64,000 nt of DNA from Campylobacter geochelonis (GTDB lineage Bacteria > Campylobacterota > Campylobacteria > Campylobacterales > Campylobacteraceae). Position numbers and translations under genes: made by a program. Below, in pieces: positions 42,838 to 52,393 of this stretch. Location: assembly GCF_013201685.1 (NCBI RefSeq), contig NZ_CP053844.1, positions 1,116,001-1,180,000 of the forward strand, in the 5' to 3' direction. Numbering within the stretch: the stretch's first letter is position 1; every line of letters starts with the position of its first letter. The notes below the pieces were generated by a model. The model saw nothing but the letters and a program-made list of their open reading frames with translations, had not been told where the DNA came from and ran no database searches.

Positions 42838-43377
42838 CGTGGCTTGCGTGGCTTTCGTGGCTTGCGTGGCTTGCGTGGCTTTCGTGGCTTGCGTGGCTTT
42901 CGTGGCTTTCGTGGCTTTCGTGGCTTTCGTGGCTTTCGTGGCTTTCGTGGCTTTCGTGGCTTTCGTGGCTTTCGTGGCTTTCGTGGCTTTCGTGGCTTTC
43001 GTGGCTTTCGTGGCTTTCGTGGCTTTCGTGGCTTTCGTGGCTTTCGTGGCTTTCGTGGCTTTCGTGGCTTTCGTGGCTTTCGTGGCTTTCGTGGCTTTCG
43101 TGGCTTTCGTGGCTTTCGTGGCTTTCGTGGCTTTCGTGGCTTTCGTGGCTTTCGTGGCTTTCGTGGCTTTCGTGGCTTTCGTGGCTTTCGTGGCTTTCGT
43201 GGCTTTCGTGGCTTTCGTGGCTTTCGTGGCTTTCGTGGCTTTCGTGGCTTTCGTGGCTTTCGTGGCTTTCGTGGCTTTCGTGGCTTTCGTGGCTTTCGTG
43301 GCTTTCGTGGCTTTCGTGGCTTTCGTGGCTTTCGTGGCTTTCGTGGCTTTCGTGGCTTTCGTGGCTTTCGTGGCTTT
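42838..43377. repeat. Minisatellite: 60 tandem copies of a 9-bp unit (CGTGGCTTT)
   Basis: Sixty contiguous 9-base units run for 540 bp. Variants with G in place of the last T (CGTGGCTTG) occur only among the first few units; the remaining ~53 are identical, which indicates recent expansion or homogenisation. Because 9 is a multiple of 3 and the unit has no stop in any of six frames, long frames encoding (Arg-Gly-Phe)n, (Val-Ala-Phe)n and (Trp-Leu-Ser)n appear. None has a ribosome site, so I treat it as non-coding. Confidence 0.95.
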
Positions 43378-43548
43378 TAAAAATTTTTAGGTGGAAACTT
43401 ATTTAAGAAAAAAAGAATTTATTAAGCTGTTTAATTAAATTTAACTTTAATCATAGTATGAACAACAATAACTATTTTAACAACTTAATTTTTTTTGTGA
43501 GAATTTAAAAAATTTTAAACGATTTTATTTATATTTTTCATAAAATTT
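43378..43548. other. Spacer module between the two satellite arrays
   Basis: This spacer begins TTTTAAAAATTTTTAGGTGG and contains GAATTTATTAAGCTG and TTTAACTTTAATCATAGTATGA. The same words occur at ~42545-42650 and again after the second array, so it is one copy of a repeated module. Confidence 0.6.
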
Positions 43549-43764
43549 GAGTTGTTTGAGTTGTTTGAGTTGTTTGAGTTGTTTGAGTTGTTTGAGTTGT
43601 TTGAGTTGTTTGAGTTGTTTGAGTTGTTTGAGTTGTTTGAGTTGTTTGAGTTGTTTGAGTTGTTTGAGTTGTTTGAGTTGTTTGAGTTGTTTGAGTTGTT
43701 TGAGTTGTTTGAGTTGTTTGAGTTGTTTGAGTTGTTTGAGTTGTTTGAGTTGTTTGAGTTGTTT
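43549..43764. repeat. Minisatellite: 24 tandem copies of a 9-bp unit (GAGTTGTTT)
   Basis: Twenty-four identical 9-base units span 216 bp. The unit is unrelated in sequence to the CGTGGCTTT unit but has the same length, in the neighbouring copy of the same module. Most frames are open by repetition only; there is no ribosome site, and I treat it as non-coding. Confidence 0.95.
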
Positions 43765-43779
43765 GCAAAAATTTAATGT

Positions 43780-44080
43780 ATAAAATTAAATTTGGTTTAA
43801 CATCAAAGCTAAAAAAATATTATATTTTTCATATTTAATCAAAAATAATTTCTGGCGTGGCTGGCGTGACTTTTAAAAATTTTTAGATGGAAACTTATAT
43901 AAGAAAAAAGAGTTTATTGAACTGTTTAATTAATTTTAATACAAAATAAAATACGGCTCAAATTAAAGTAGAAAAATATCGATTCTTTTAATAGTAAATC
44001 AAAAAATCGCTTTAGCAGTTTTATAAAATTTTTGATGTGGCTTGCGTGGCTTTTAAAAATTTTTAGACAAAACTTATAAA
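43780..44080. repeat. Degenerate satellite modules with one- to two-unit remnants
   Basis: TGGCGTGGCTGGCGTGAC before TTTTAAAAATTTTTAGATGG (43854-43890), and GTGGCTTGCGTGGC before TTTTAAAAATTTTTAGAC (44037-44068), are short versions of the CGTGGCTT array with the same right flank. They show that the module is present in at least three copies with very different array lengths. Confidence 0.8.
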
Positions 44081-44259
44081 AATTTAGTTCTAATTGCTCT
44101 AAATTTCTTATAAATTCATACAAAAAGCTTTTAAAAATTTATTTGATAAAATTTAAAGCAATCCCCACGCACTTGCATTTACAAACTCATATAAACGAGT
44201 CGCGTGAGGATAAAAGGCTTAAACTCGCCTTAAGCAAACCGCCTAAAGTAACGCTAAAT

Positions 44260-45639
44260 TTATATCATATTTTTTGGAACTACAAATTTATCAAAGTCCT
44301 TAGCGCTTAAAAGCCCTAGTTTTAGCGCCGCTTCTTTAAGACTTGAGCCATCTTTATGCGCTGTTTTTGCAACCTTTGCTGCATTTTCGTAGCCGATATG
44401 CGGATTTAGCGCAGTTACTAACATCAACGAATTATGCAAGTTATGCTCAATCTTTTCTAAATTTGGCGTAATCCCATCAACGCAGTGGAATTTAAAGCTA
44501 TCCATACAATCGCTTAGCAGCCTGACTGATTGCAAAAAGTTATAGATAATGACTGGCTTAAACACGTTTAGTTCGAAGTTTCCTTGACTAGCGCCAAATG
44601 CAATCGTCGTATCATTACCAAAGATTTGAGCGACCACCATAGTAACGGCTTCTGCTTGAGTTGGATTTACTTTGCCAGGCATTATCGAACTTCCAGGCTC
44701 ATTTTCTGGTAAATTTATCTCACCAAGCCCACATCGCGGACCACTCGCTAGCCATCTTATATCATTTGCTATCTTCATTAAATTTCCAGCCAAAGCCTTA
44801 AGCGCTCCACTTGCAAAGACAAGCGCGTCATGGCTTGTAAGTCCGTGAAATTTATTTGGCGAACTGATAAAGTGCTCATTTGTTAGTTTACTAAGCTCGT
44901 CTGAGACTCTTTTTCCGATTTCAGGATGTGCGTTTAGCCCAGTTCCTACGGCAGTTCCGCCGATTGTTAGCTCCCTTAAATGCTTTAAACTTAGCTTAAT
45001 TTGCTCACTTGAATGCTCAAGCATATATCGATATCCGCTAAACTCTTGTCCAAGCGTCAAGGGAGTGGCATCTTGTAGGTGCGTTCGCCCTATTTTGATG
45101 ATATCTTTAAACTCATTTTCTTTTGCTTCTAGGCTATTTTTAAGCTTTTCTAAATTTGGAAGCAGAGAATTTGTTATCTGCAAAACCGCGACTATATGCA
45201 TAGCCGTTGGAAAAGTATCATTTGAGCTTTGGCTCATATTTACATCATCGTTTGGGTGAATTAGCCTTTTTTCTCTAAAATCCCCACCCAAAATCTCAGT
45301 AGCGCGGTTTGCGATAACTTCGTTTAGGTTCATATTTGTCTGTGTTCCACTTCCGGTTTGCCATATAGCTAGTGGAAACTCATCTTTAAATTTGCCATCC
45401 ATTATCTCATCGCAAGCTTGTATAATGGCGTTTGCTTTATGACTATCTAGCTTGCCTAAGTCGTGATTTACCTTTGCTAATGCACGTTTTAAAAGCGCAA
45501 ATGCTTTTATCAACTCATCTGGCATTTTTTCAGTGCCGATTTTAAAATTCTCAAAACTTCTTTGAGTTTGAGCTGCCCAGTAATGGCTGTTTGGGACTTT
45601 GACTTCGCCCATAGTATCTTTTTCAACACGGTAATCCAT
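44260..45639 (-). CDS. fumC: Fumarate hydratase, class II
   Basis: This 459-residue fumarase interconverts fumarate and malate. Diagnostic segments are SGTQTNMN at ~98-105, [11 protein letters not shown] with the catalytic His187, and the superfamily signature [10 protein letters not shown] at 316-325, which carries the reactive serine. An upstream in-frame ATG at 45678 would add 13 residues, but the ATG at 45639 has an AAGGAA site 7 nt away and gives the usual family N-terminus. It is monocistronic. It provides the fumarase step to go with the icd/suc/oor block elsewhere in the window. Confidence 0.96.
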   Translation of the reverse strand: MDYRVEKDTMGEVKVPNSHYWAAQTQRSFENFKIGTEKMPDELIKAFALLKRALAKVNHDLGKLDSHKANAIIQACDEIMDGKFKDEFPLAIWQTGSGTQTNMNLNEVIANRATEILGGDFREKRLIHPNDDVNMSQSSNDTFPTAMHIVAVLQITNSLLPNLEKLKNSLEAKENEFKDIIKIGRTHLQDATPLTLGQEFSGYRYMLEHSSEQIKLSLKHLRELTIGGTAVGTGLNAHPEIGKRVSDELSKLTNEHFISSPNKFHGLTSHDALVFASGALKALAGNLMKIANDIRWLASGPRCGLGEINLPENEPGSSIMPGKVNPTQAEAVTMVVAQIFGNDTTIAFGASQGNFELNVFKPVIIYNFLQSVRLLSDCMDSFKFHCVDGITPNLEKIEHNLHNSLMLVTALNPHIGYENAAKVAKTAHKDGSSLKEAALKLGLLSAKDFDKFVVPKNMI

Positions 45640-46393
45640 CGCTTTTTCCTTTATGAAAATTTTATTTAAATTTAGCATTTTTGTATAAATTTTCTATTAA
45701 TTTATGATAAATATTATCAAATTCATAAATTTAAACAAAAGTCTATATAAAATAAATTTTTAATGATAAATTCGCTCAAATTCACCACTCATTTTTACGC
45801 ACAAAAAGTCTAAAAAGCGTATAAATTGAGCGTAAATTAAATTTAACAGATACTGCTCGAAAATTTAGCATAGTATCGCTAAAATGACATTTTACTTTTA
45901 GATGTTAAAAATAAAATCCAGTGGTTTTATAAACTGATTTATAAATTTGGTTTTAAATAAGAATTTCTGTAGAAAGTGGCTAAATTTGATGAAAAATTCT
46001 ACCTTTTTTACGCTTTGATAAGATTTTCCAAAAAAAGATATTTTAAATACGTAGTAGAGATGGTGTGAAATTTAGCTTTTACACTACGTTAAAGAGCTTT
46101 GTTGCTTTTTGATAACAAACAATCTTTTTATAATTGCGATTTTACAAAGATAATCTTTTATTTAAAACCAAAATAATTTTAGCAAAAACGCATTTTTGCG
46201 ACATTTTGCGAAAAATCCACGCCTAACTTAATCAAATTTTAGTTTCAAAAAGCAAAATAACAAAGCGATTTTACGAGTAAATTTAGAAATTTCTAGCCAT
46301 TTGCTTTATAAATTTATCTTATTTAAACTAGCTTTAAAAACAGGCTAAAATTTATATAAACTGCACTAAAATTTATCTAAAACCGCCTATTTT
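45640..46393. other. AT-rich intergenic region, no gene seen
   Basis: About 750 bases between the fumC start and the 3' end of the helicase gene. It contains the fumC promoter region. I see no ORF, RNA gene or strong repeat. Confidence 0.55.
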
Positions 46394-48433
46394 CTATCCT
46401 TTTATCATACCAGCTTCGATTAAAAACTGGCTTGGCTGATACGATACTTTTCTGATTTTATCATACTTTGCATAGCTTAAAATCAACTCATCTTTTGCCC
46501 TTGTAACTGCGACATAAAAGAGCCGTCGCTCCTCTTCTAAGCTTCCGCCCATACCCATTAGTTTTAGATTTGGAAAGCGGTTTTGCGCTAAGTCTACTAC
46601 AAAAACTAGCTTAAACTCAAGCCCCTTGCTTGCGTGAATACTTAGTAAATTCACACCTTCGCCTTCGCTAAGCTCGTTTGCTCCTAAGGTTATAAAGTTA
46701 TAAAAACTATTTATATCTTTATAGTTTCTTGACATCTGGATTAAAATTTCTAGCTTTTGATAAATTCTGTTTTTAGCCTCATCTTTTATAGCCAAATCCA
46801 CCTTGCCATTTTTTAGCGTCGCCCTTTTTGTCGCAAGAGTATCGGCTATCATATCATATGCTTTTGAGCTAATGCTAGATTTGATAATCGAAGTTAAATT
46901 TGTCATATGCGTTATCTTTATAAGAAATTTATATATTTCATACAGCATAGTCGCACCATCACTACTTAGCTTTTGATATTTTAGAACTGGATGAGCTAAA
47001 AACTCATCATTAAATCCAAGATTTGAAAACCTAGAAACATCGCCGATGTTATCAAACTCATCAAAAAGCCCAAGCTGATAGTTTTTCTTCTTGCTTTCAA
47101 AGACTTTTACGCTAAAATCAGGAGCTAAAAATCCCCTAACCAAATCCCCATGCCCAAGCGCACTTAAAGCATCGTAAATCTCCTTACTCGCCGCACTTCC
47201 AACGCCTTTTGCATACTCGCAAATTTGCATAAATGCCATTATATCTTTTGGGTTTATAAAAATTCCGATTAAATTTATAAGCGCTTTGATTTCTTTACTT
47301 TCAAAAAAACTCATCCCACCTTTTCTTTTTGCTGCGATTCCTTGCTCTCTTAAGCTTGCTTCTAAGCCATCAGCGCTTGAGTTGTTGCGAAAGATTATGG
47401 CGATTTCCTCTTTTTTGACATTTGAGGTTTTTATTAAATTTGATATATTTACATACTGAGCAAAAAGTTCATCAAACACAAGCAATTTTGGTGCCTTAAA
47501 GCTTCCATCGCGACTTACAATCAAGTTTTTTGGATAGAGGCGTGGGTTGTTTGATATGACCTTGTTTGCAAGCGCAAGAATACTACTGCTTGAGCGGTAA
47601 TTTATGTTAAGCGCGTAAATTTTAGCATCTTGATATCTGTCTTTAAAACTGCCGATTATCTCGATATTTGCGCCATTAAACGCATAAATACTTTGATCAA
47701 AGTCACCAACACAAAAAAGGCTTTTTGTATTAAACGCATCGATTAGGCTTCCTTGAAGCGAATTTGTATCTTGATACTCATCGACTAAAATTTCATCAAA
47801 ACTAAGTGGAGCGCCCTTTACAAGCTCTTTTTTCATATTTAAAAGCAAATCATTAAAATCCACATAGCCAAATTTTGCCTTCTCTTCTTCAAATTCCTTT
47901 AAAACATCTTCATAAATTTCAGCATAAACTGCTTGTTCTTCGTAGTTTTTACAAAACCAGCTATAAAAATCGCTATCTTTTTTGCCCCCACCCTCTTTGT
48001 TTTGAAAAAGCGAGTAAACATCGTATAAATAGACTCCGCCATATGGTTTAACCTCGCTAATATGGTTAAATTTACGCCTTTCAACCAAGGATTTTAAAAG
48101 CGTTTTTAAATCATTTGGCTGTTTTAAAATAACATTTTTTTCTAGCTTTTTAAGTAGAGCATAAGATACGGCGTGAAAAGTTCCAGATGTGATTTGCGTG
48201 GTGATTTTTTTATCAAAATACCGCTCAAGCCTGCTTACCATCTCACTTGCTGCCTTGTTTGTAAAGGTTAAAAGCAAGATTTTTTTAGGGCTTGTGCCTG
48301 AGTTTAAAAGGTGTGCTATGCGCGCGACTATAGTTGAAGTCTTTCCAGTTCCTGCACTTGCTATGATAAGGTTTCGCCCCAGTGGAGCGGTTGCTGCGAG
48401 GTATTGTTCGGTGTTTAGTTTTGATAGTGGCAT
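46394..48433 (-). CDS. UvrD/Rep/PcrA-family superfamily 1 DNA helicase
   Basis: This 679-residue 3'-5' helicase has motif I ASAGTGKT (25-32), motif II VDEYQDTN (Asp218-Asp222), motif III FDQSIYAFNGA, motif IV LNINYRSSSSIL, motif V LLSIHASKGLEFKLVF and motif VI RRLFYVAVTRAKDEL. Members unwind DNA in nucleotide-excision and mismatch repair or clear replication forks. Length is typical of the compact Campylobacterota form. It is monocistronic. UvrD, Rep and PcrA cannot be separated from sequence alone. Confidence 0.93.
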   Translation of the reverse strand: MPLSKLNTEQYLAATAPLGRNLIIASAGTGKTSTIVARIAHLLNSGTSPKKILLLTFTNKAASEMVSRLERYFDKKITTQITSGTFHAVSYALLKKLEKNVILKQPNDLKTLLKSLVERRKFNHISEVKPYGGVYLYDVYSLFQNKEGGGKKDSDFYSWFCKNYEEQAVYAEIYEDVLKEFEEEKAKFGYVDFNDLLLNMKKELVKGAPLSFDEILVDEYQDTNSLQGSLIDAFNTKSLFCVGDFDQSIYAFNGANIEIIGSFKDRYQDAKIYALNINYRSSSSILALANKVISNNPRLYPKNLIVSRDGSFKAPKLLVFDELFAQYVNISNLIKTSNVKKEEIAIIFRNNSSADGLEASLREQGIAAKRKGGMSFFESKEIKALINLIGIFINPKDIMAFMQICEYAKGVGSAASKEIYDALSALGHGDLVRGFLAPDFSVKVFESKKKNYQLGLFDEFDNIGDVSRFSNLGFNDEFLAHPVLKYQKLSSDGATMLYEIYKFLIKITHMTNLTSIIKSSISSKAYDMIADTLATKRATLKNGKVDLAIKDEAKNRIYQKLEILIQMSRNYKDINSFYNFITLGANELSEGEGVNLLSIHASKGLEFKLVFVVDLAQNRFPNLKLMGMGGSLEEERRLFYVAVTRAKDELILSYAKYDKIRKVSYQPSQFLIEAGMIKG

Positions 48434-48713
48434 ATTTTCTCCAAAAGCGTTATTGTATCAAAATGAGATAAAAATAAAATTATTTTCTAGCTCTTGATTA
48501 TTTGCGTTGGCGTAGAAAATCATAGTAAATTTGTTATAAAAAGTGTTTTAGAGAAAAAATTTAGCTCTTTTTTACTCGTGTAAACGATAACCAAAAACAT
48601 CACGCAATAATAAAAATTTAAAGTATGCTTAATGCTCGTTTAAGTAGAATTACAAGGTAAATTTCTATATAAAAACAGGTATAAAACATAACTTTATAAA
48701 ATAAGGACTAAAT

Positions 48714-49982
48714 TTGAACCAAACATCTAAAAATTTTATCATAACCATAGCTGTTATATTTATAACTATACTTGCATATCTTTATAAAACCAACCAACTA
48801 CCAAATTTAACCAACCAAACCTCTCACTTCACAATCACTTCAGACACAAACGTTTCTGCTATACCAGGACTTAGTAAGTATGTAACTCAAGAAGAGGTTG
48901 ATGAGTTTGGGTTTAGCTATTCTGATATCCATTGTGATAAGGAGACAAATTCCACTCTTATACCACTAAGAAATGCACTACAAGAAAAAGACACTTATAA
49001 AGTTATAAACTTTTTAAAAGAGCATAATCTAAGTGCGGATATTAAAATGGTAGATGGAAAGACTCCTATAATGTATAGCTCTTTTTATAATGATTTAAAT
49101 ACAACAATGGAATTATATAAAATAGGAGCAAACCTACATATTAAAGATAGATATAAACTAAATGCTCTAGCATATGCTATAAGCATAAACTCTGCGAACA
49201 CAGTTAAATTTCTACTTGATAATAATGTAACTATGCAAGAAACCCCAGTGGTTCAAATGTATGGTGCAGGAGTAGCTAGTTTCTATAGACAGATAGATAA
49301 GATTATTATAAATAACTATGATATGCAGATAGGTTATGAAACAGGAATAACTCTGTTTAAGTGCGGAGAAGGTAGATATGGTGATGGTTTAAATCCTTTT
49401 TTATACATAGTTTATTCAAATTTATATGACACAGCAAAAGTTGTTTTAGAAAGTGGATATAAGCCAACTGAATGCAGTTGGGGTTCTAATAAATACGCAG
49501 TTGATTGCTATAAAAAGATAACAGAATATGACAACTACGAACCTATGCTAGAACTTATGCTTAAATACAACGTCCCTGGACAACCTACAAAAGAGCAGCT
49601 AAAAGAGGCGTATGATGAGTGTTATGAAGATAGAGCTTGGTTTTTAAACGGAGATTATGATGATTATATATACAATGCAACAAGACTTAATAAAATTATG
49701 GAAAAAGAAGGAATGAAAATAAAACAACCAATCTCTAAAATAGAGTATGATAGTAATAAAGCAAGAACCTTAAGGTATTATAATAAACACTGTACTGATA
49801 AAAACGGAACTTTTAAAGATACAAAAGCATATATAGACTATGCAAACGAAAGCGCAAAGGAATATGCAGTATCTAGATTTTTACGAATAAACAAGAATAA
49901 CCCATCTAAGGTGATTTACCTTGATAAAAACTCAAGTAAGTCTAACTCAAATTTAACAGATAAAAATAAAAATAAAAACTAA
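48714..49982 (+). CDS. Membrane-anchored ankyrin-repeat-like protein
   Basis: This 422-residue protein has an N-terminal membrane helix (~8-25) and a mostly extracytoplasmic body. Ankyrin-like repeats are visible as DGKTPIMYSSFYNDLNTTME, YKIGANLHIKDRYKLNALAY and AISINSANTVKFLLDNNV (~100-165). A cysteine-containing region and a polar Asn/Lys/Ser tail follow. The start is TTG 48714 behind AAGGA; no ATG is suitable. Codon usage is more A/T-rich than in the flanking genes. I do not recognise a specific family. Such proteins with a small companion gene sometimes belong to effector or immunity loci, and a 53-codon gene follows 29 nt downstream. Confidence 0.75.
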   Translation: MNQTSKNFIITIAVIFITILAYLYKTNQLPNLTNQTSHFTITSDTNVSAIPGLSKYVTQEEVDEFGFSYSDIHCDKETNSTLIPLRNALQEKDTYKVINFLKEHNLSADIKMVDGKTPIMYSSFYNDLNTTMELYKIGANLHIKDRYKLNALAYAISINSANTVKFLLDNNVTMQETPVVQMYGAGVASFYRQIDKIIINNYDMQIGYETGITLFKCGEGRYGDGLNPFLYIVYSNLYDTAKVVLESGYKPTECSWGSNKYAVDCYKKITEYDNYEPMLELMLKYNVPGQPTKEQLKEAYDECYEDRAWFLNGDYDDYIYNATRLNKIMEKEGMKIKQPISKIEYDSNKARTLRYYNKHCTDKNGTFKDTKAYIDYANESAKEYAVSRFLRINKNNPSKVIYLDKNSSKSNSNLTDKNKNKN

Positions 49983-50011
49983 AAATAAATAAATTCAAAA
50001 AGGAGTACCAT

Positions 50012-50173
50012 ATGTCAAACTTTAGCCGTTTAGACTATATAAAAGATAAAGTTCAAAAATACAGTGCAAACATAGCTGGTATAGTTAAAAACTACAACGA
50101 CCCTGTTGGACTTGCAAAAGAATTAACTGATTTGTTTAAAAACGCAATAAAAATAGAAAATCGCCTAATATAA
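50012..50173 (+). CDS. Small protein of unknown function (53 aa)
   Basis: This is a 53-codon ORF with an AAAAGGAG ribosome site 6 nt before its ATG. It reads SNFSRLDYIKDKVQKYSAN, then AGIVKNYNDPVGLAKELTDL, and ends in an amphipathic helix. It ends 5 nt before pbpC, whose start it may couple. It has no signal or membrane segment. It could be a stand-alone small protein or the preserved N-terminus of a truncated larger protein; no family is recognised. Confidence 0.6.
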   Translation: MSNFSRLDYIKDKVQKYSANIAGIVKNYNDPVGLAKELTDLFKNAIKIENRLI

Positions 50174-50178
50174 TTTAT

Positions 50179-52353
50179 ATGAAATTTCGCACTAAATTTT
50201 GCATTTTTTTGGCGTTTTTGCCAGCTTTTTTCTTTGTTATTTTTTTGATTTTAGATAGTTTTTATCCGCTAAATTTACATATGTTAGAAAAGCAAGAGTC
50301 AAAAATTCTAAAAGATAAAAATGAGCAAATTATCGCTATGCAAATCTCAGATGATGAAATTTGGAGATTTTATGTAAACTCAAACCAAATTCCAAATATG
50401 CTAAAACAAAGCACCATTTTTTTTGAAGATAGATACTTTTATCGCCATTTTGGTGTAAATCCAGCTTCGATTTTACGCGCATTTTGGCATAACTTAACTA
50501 GCAAAAACCGAGTAGGCGCTTCAACGATAACTATGCAAGTAGCAAGAATGATGAACCCAAAAGAGCGAACCTACACAAACAAAATAGTAGAAATTTTTAA
50601 CGCATTCCAGCTAGAATGGCACTTTAGCAAGGATGAAATTTTAACGATGTATTTTAACCTTGCTCCATATGGCGGAAACATAGAAGGCGTTAAGGCGGCT
50701 TCATTTTTTTACTTTCACAAAGACCTACCTCATCTAAGTATCGCTCAAATGGCACTTCTTAGCACAATCCCAAAAAACCCAAACCAAAACCGCCTTGATC
50801 GCCACTCAAACGTAAACTCACTTAAAAACAGCCTTGTTGGCAAGCTTTATCAAGGTGGAATCATAGATAAAAGTAGCTATAAAAGGGCAAAAGAGCAAAA
50901 ATTTAGCCCAAAAAGATACGCTTATATAAATCAAGCTCAAATTTATAGTGATATAGCGTTTAAAAATGGCTTAAAAACATCAAATTTAAACCTAAATTTA
51001 CAAAACGCGTTGCTTAATTTTTTAAAAAAAGAGATGAAAACTCTAAAAAACAAAAAGGTAGAAAACGCAAGCGCAGTTATGATAGATAATCAAAAAATGC
51101 AAGTCATAGCCTATATCAGCAGCCACAACCAAAATGCTAAAAACGGACAAAATGATGGAGTAAAATCGCTTAAAAATGTCGGCTCAACACTAAAGCCATT
51201 TATCTACTCATTAGCCCTTGATAATGGGCTGATAACCCCACAAAAAGAGCTGATCGATACTGAAATTTATCTTAGCGAATACATTCCTAAAAACTATAAT
51301 AAAGGCTTTGTCGGTATCATAAGCGCAAGCGATGCTTTGGGCTTTTCTTTAAATATTCCAGCTGTAAAACTTAACAACATTTTAGCAAAAGACTCCTTGT
51401 ATGAGCTTTTAAAAAAAGCTGGTTTAACGCAGTTTGAAAAAGAGCATTATGGCGAGTCTATAGCGCTTGGCGGGATTTCGTTATCGCTTTTGGATTTAGC
51501 CCATCTTTATACGATATATGCAAACGGTGGCGCTTTAAAGCCACTTGAAGTTGCTGGAGATATCATAGATAAAAACGTCTCGCTTATAAGCCCACAAAGC
51601 GCGTATTTAACCGCTCAAATGCTTTTAAACGCGCCACGAGCATATCTAAACAGCGTTTGGAAAAACACACTTTATAAACCAAAGATTATGTTTAAAACTG
51701 GCACATCAGCAAACGCAATAGATCTTTATACAATCGGCATTAGTAAAAAATACACAATCGCAGTTTGGATGGGAAATTTCGATGGTAGCAAAACAGATGA
51801 GCTAAGTGGCGGAAGTAGCGCTGCAAAGGTGGTTTTTGATATGTTTGAATATCTTGAAAAAAGCGAGGGCGTAAGCGAGTTTAACCAGCCAACTGGCATA
51901 GAAAAAAGAAAAATTTGCGTTGATGCGTATGAGCTTAAAAACGAGTGTAAAAATTTGCAAACTGATTTTTTAATAGATAGCGTAAAGCTTAAAAACGACT
52001 GCGAATTTTATAGAAACGAGGAGCTTTTTTACCTGCTAGAAAGTGGCTATATCACTCAAGATGAGGTAAAAAATAGCAGATGTTTTTATAAATTTCAAGA
52101 GATTAAACCTCTTATTTCAAATTTAGATAAAACCATCATCAGTCTAAATGGCGCAAACTCACGACTTGGTATAAAATGCACCGCGATTTTAGGAGATGAA
52201 ATTTATATTAAATTTAATAATGAAAATTTCAAAAAAGTTAAAAATGCAAAAACTATTTTTAAAAGCTTTGATATCGGCAAACACGAAGTTTTATGCCTAG
52301 ATGAAAACTCAAATTTAAGCACTTTTGAATTTGAGGTTGTAAAATTTAGGTAA
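50179..52353 (+). CDS. pbpC: Penicillin-binding protein 1C (bifunctional)
   Basis: This 724-residue inner-membrane protein has an N-terminal helix (~8-27) and a family-51 transglycosylase domain with the catalytic Glu83 in FFEDRYFYRHFG and RVGASTITMQVARM. Its transpeptidase domain has SxxK as Ser336-Thr-Leu-Lys339, SxN as Ser390-Leu-Asn392 and KTG at 506-508. A C-terminal BiPBP_C-like segment follows. PbpC proteins are usually paired with a periplasmic alpha-2-macroglobulin, which follows here 40 nt downstream, and are thought to repair peptidoglycan after attack by foreign proteases. Confidence 0.95.
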   Translation: MKFRTKFCIFLAFLPAFFFVIFLILDSFYPLNLHMLEKQESKILKDKNEQIIAMQISDDEIWRFYVNSNQIPNMLKQSTIFFEDRYFYRHFGVNPASILRAFWHNLTSKNRVGASTITMQVARMMNPKERTYTNKIVEIFNAFQLEWHFSKDEILTMYFNLAPYGGNIEGVKAASFFYFHKDLPHLSIAQMALLSTIPKNPNQNRLDRHSNVNSLKNSLVGKLYQGGIIDKSSYKRAKEQKFSPKRYAYINQAQIYSDIAFKNGLKTSNLNLNLQNALLNFLKKEMKTLKNKKVENASAVMIDNQKMQVIAYISSHNQNAKNGQNDGVKSLKNVGSTLKPFIYSLALDNGLITPQKELIDTEIYLSEYIPKNYNKGFVGIISASDALGFSLNIPAVKLNNILAKDSLYELLKKAGLTQFEKEHYGESIALGGISLSLLDLAHLYTIYANGGALKPLEVAGDIIDKNVSLISPQSAYLTAQMLLNAPRAYLNSVWKNTLYKPKIMFKTGTSANAIDLYTIGISKKYTIAVWMGNFDGSKTDELSGGSSAAKVVFDMFEYLEKSEGVSEFNQPTGIEKRKICVDAYELKNECKNLQTDFLIDSVKLKNDCEFYRNEELFYLLESGYITQDEVKNSRCFYKFQEIKPLISNLDKTIISLNGANSRLGIKCTAILGDEIYIKFNNENFKKVKNAKTIFKSFDIGKHEVLCLDENSNLSTFEFEVVKFR

Positions 52354-52393
52354 ATATTTATATAATCATAAATATCACAAAAAAGGATATGAT

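Noticed and set aside
42790-43406. Three long plus-strand frames made of (RGF), (WLS) and (VAF) repeats
   Set aside because: They arise from the 9-bp tandem array, which has no stops in any frame. There is no ribosome site and no non-repeat domain.
42838-43764. CRISPR array
   Set aside because: The repeats are 9 bp and contiguous with no spacers, and no cas genes are nearby, so this is a minisatellite.
43538-43783. Repeat-encoded frames on both strands: (TTQ), (SCL) and (ELF) polymers
   Set aside because: These are by-products of 24 copies of GAGTTGTTT, with no start context.
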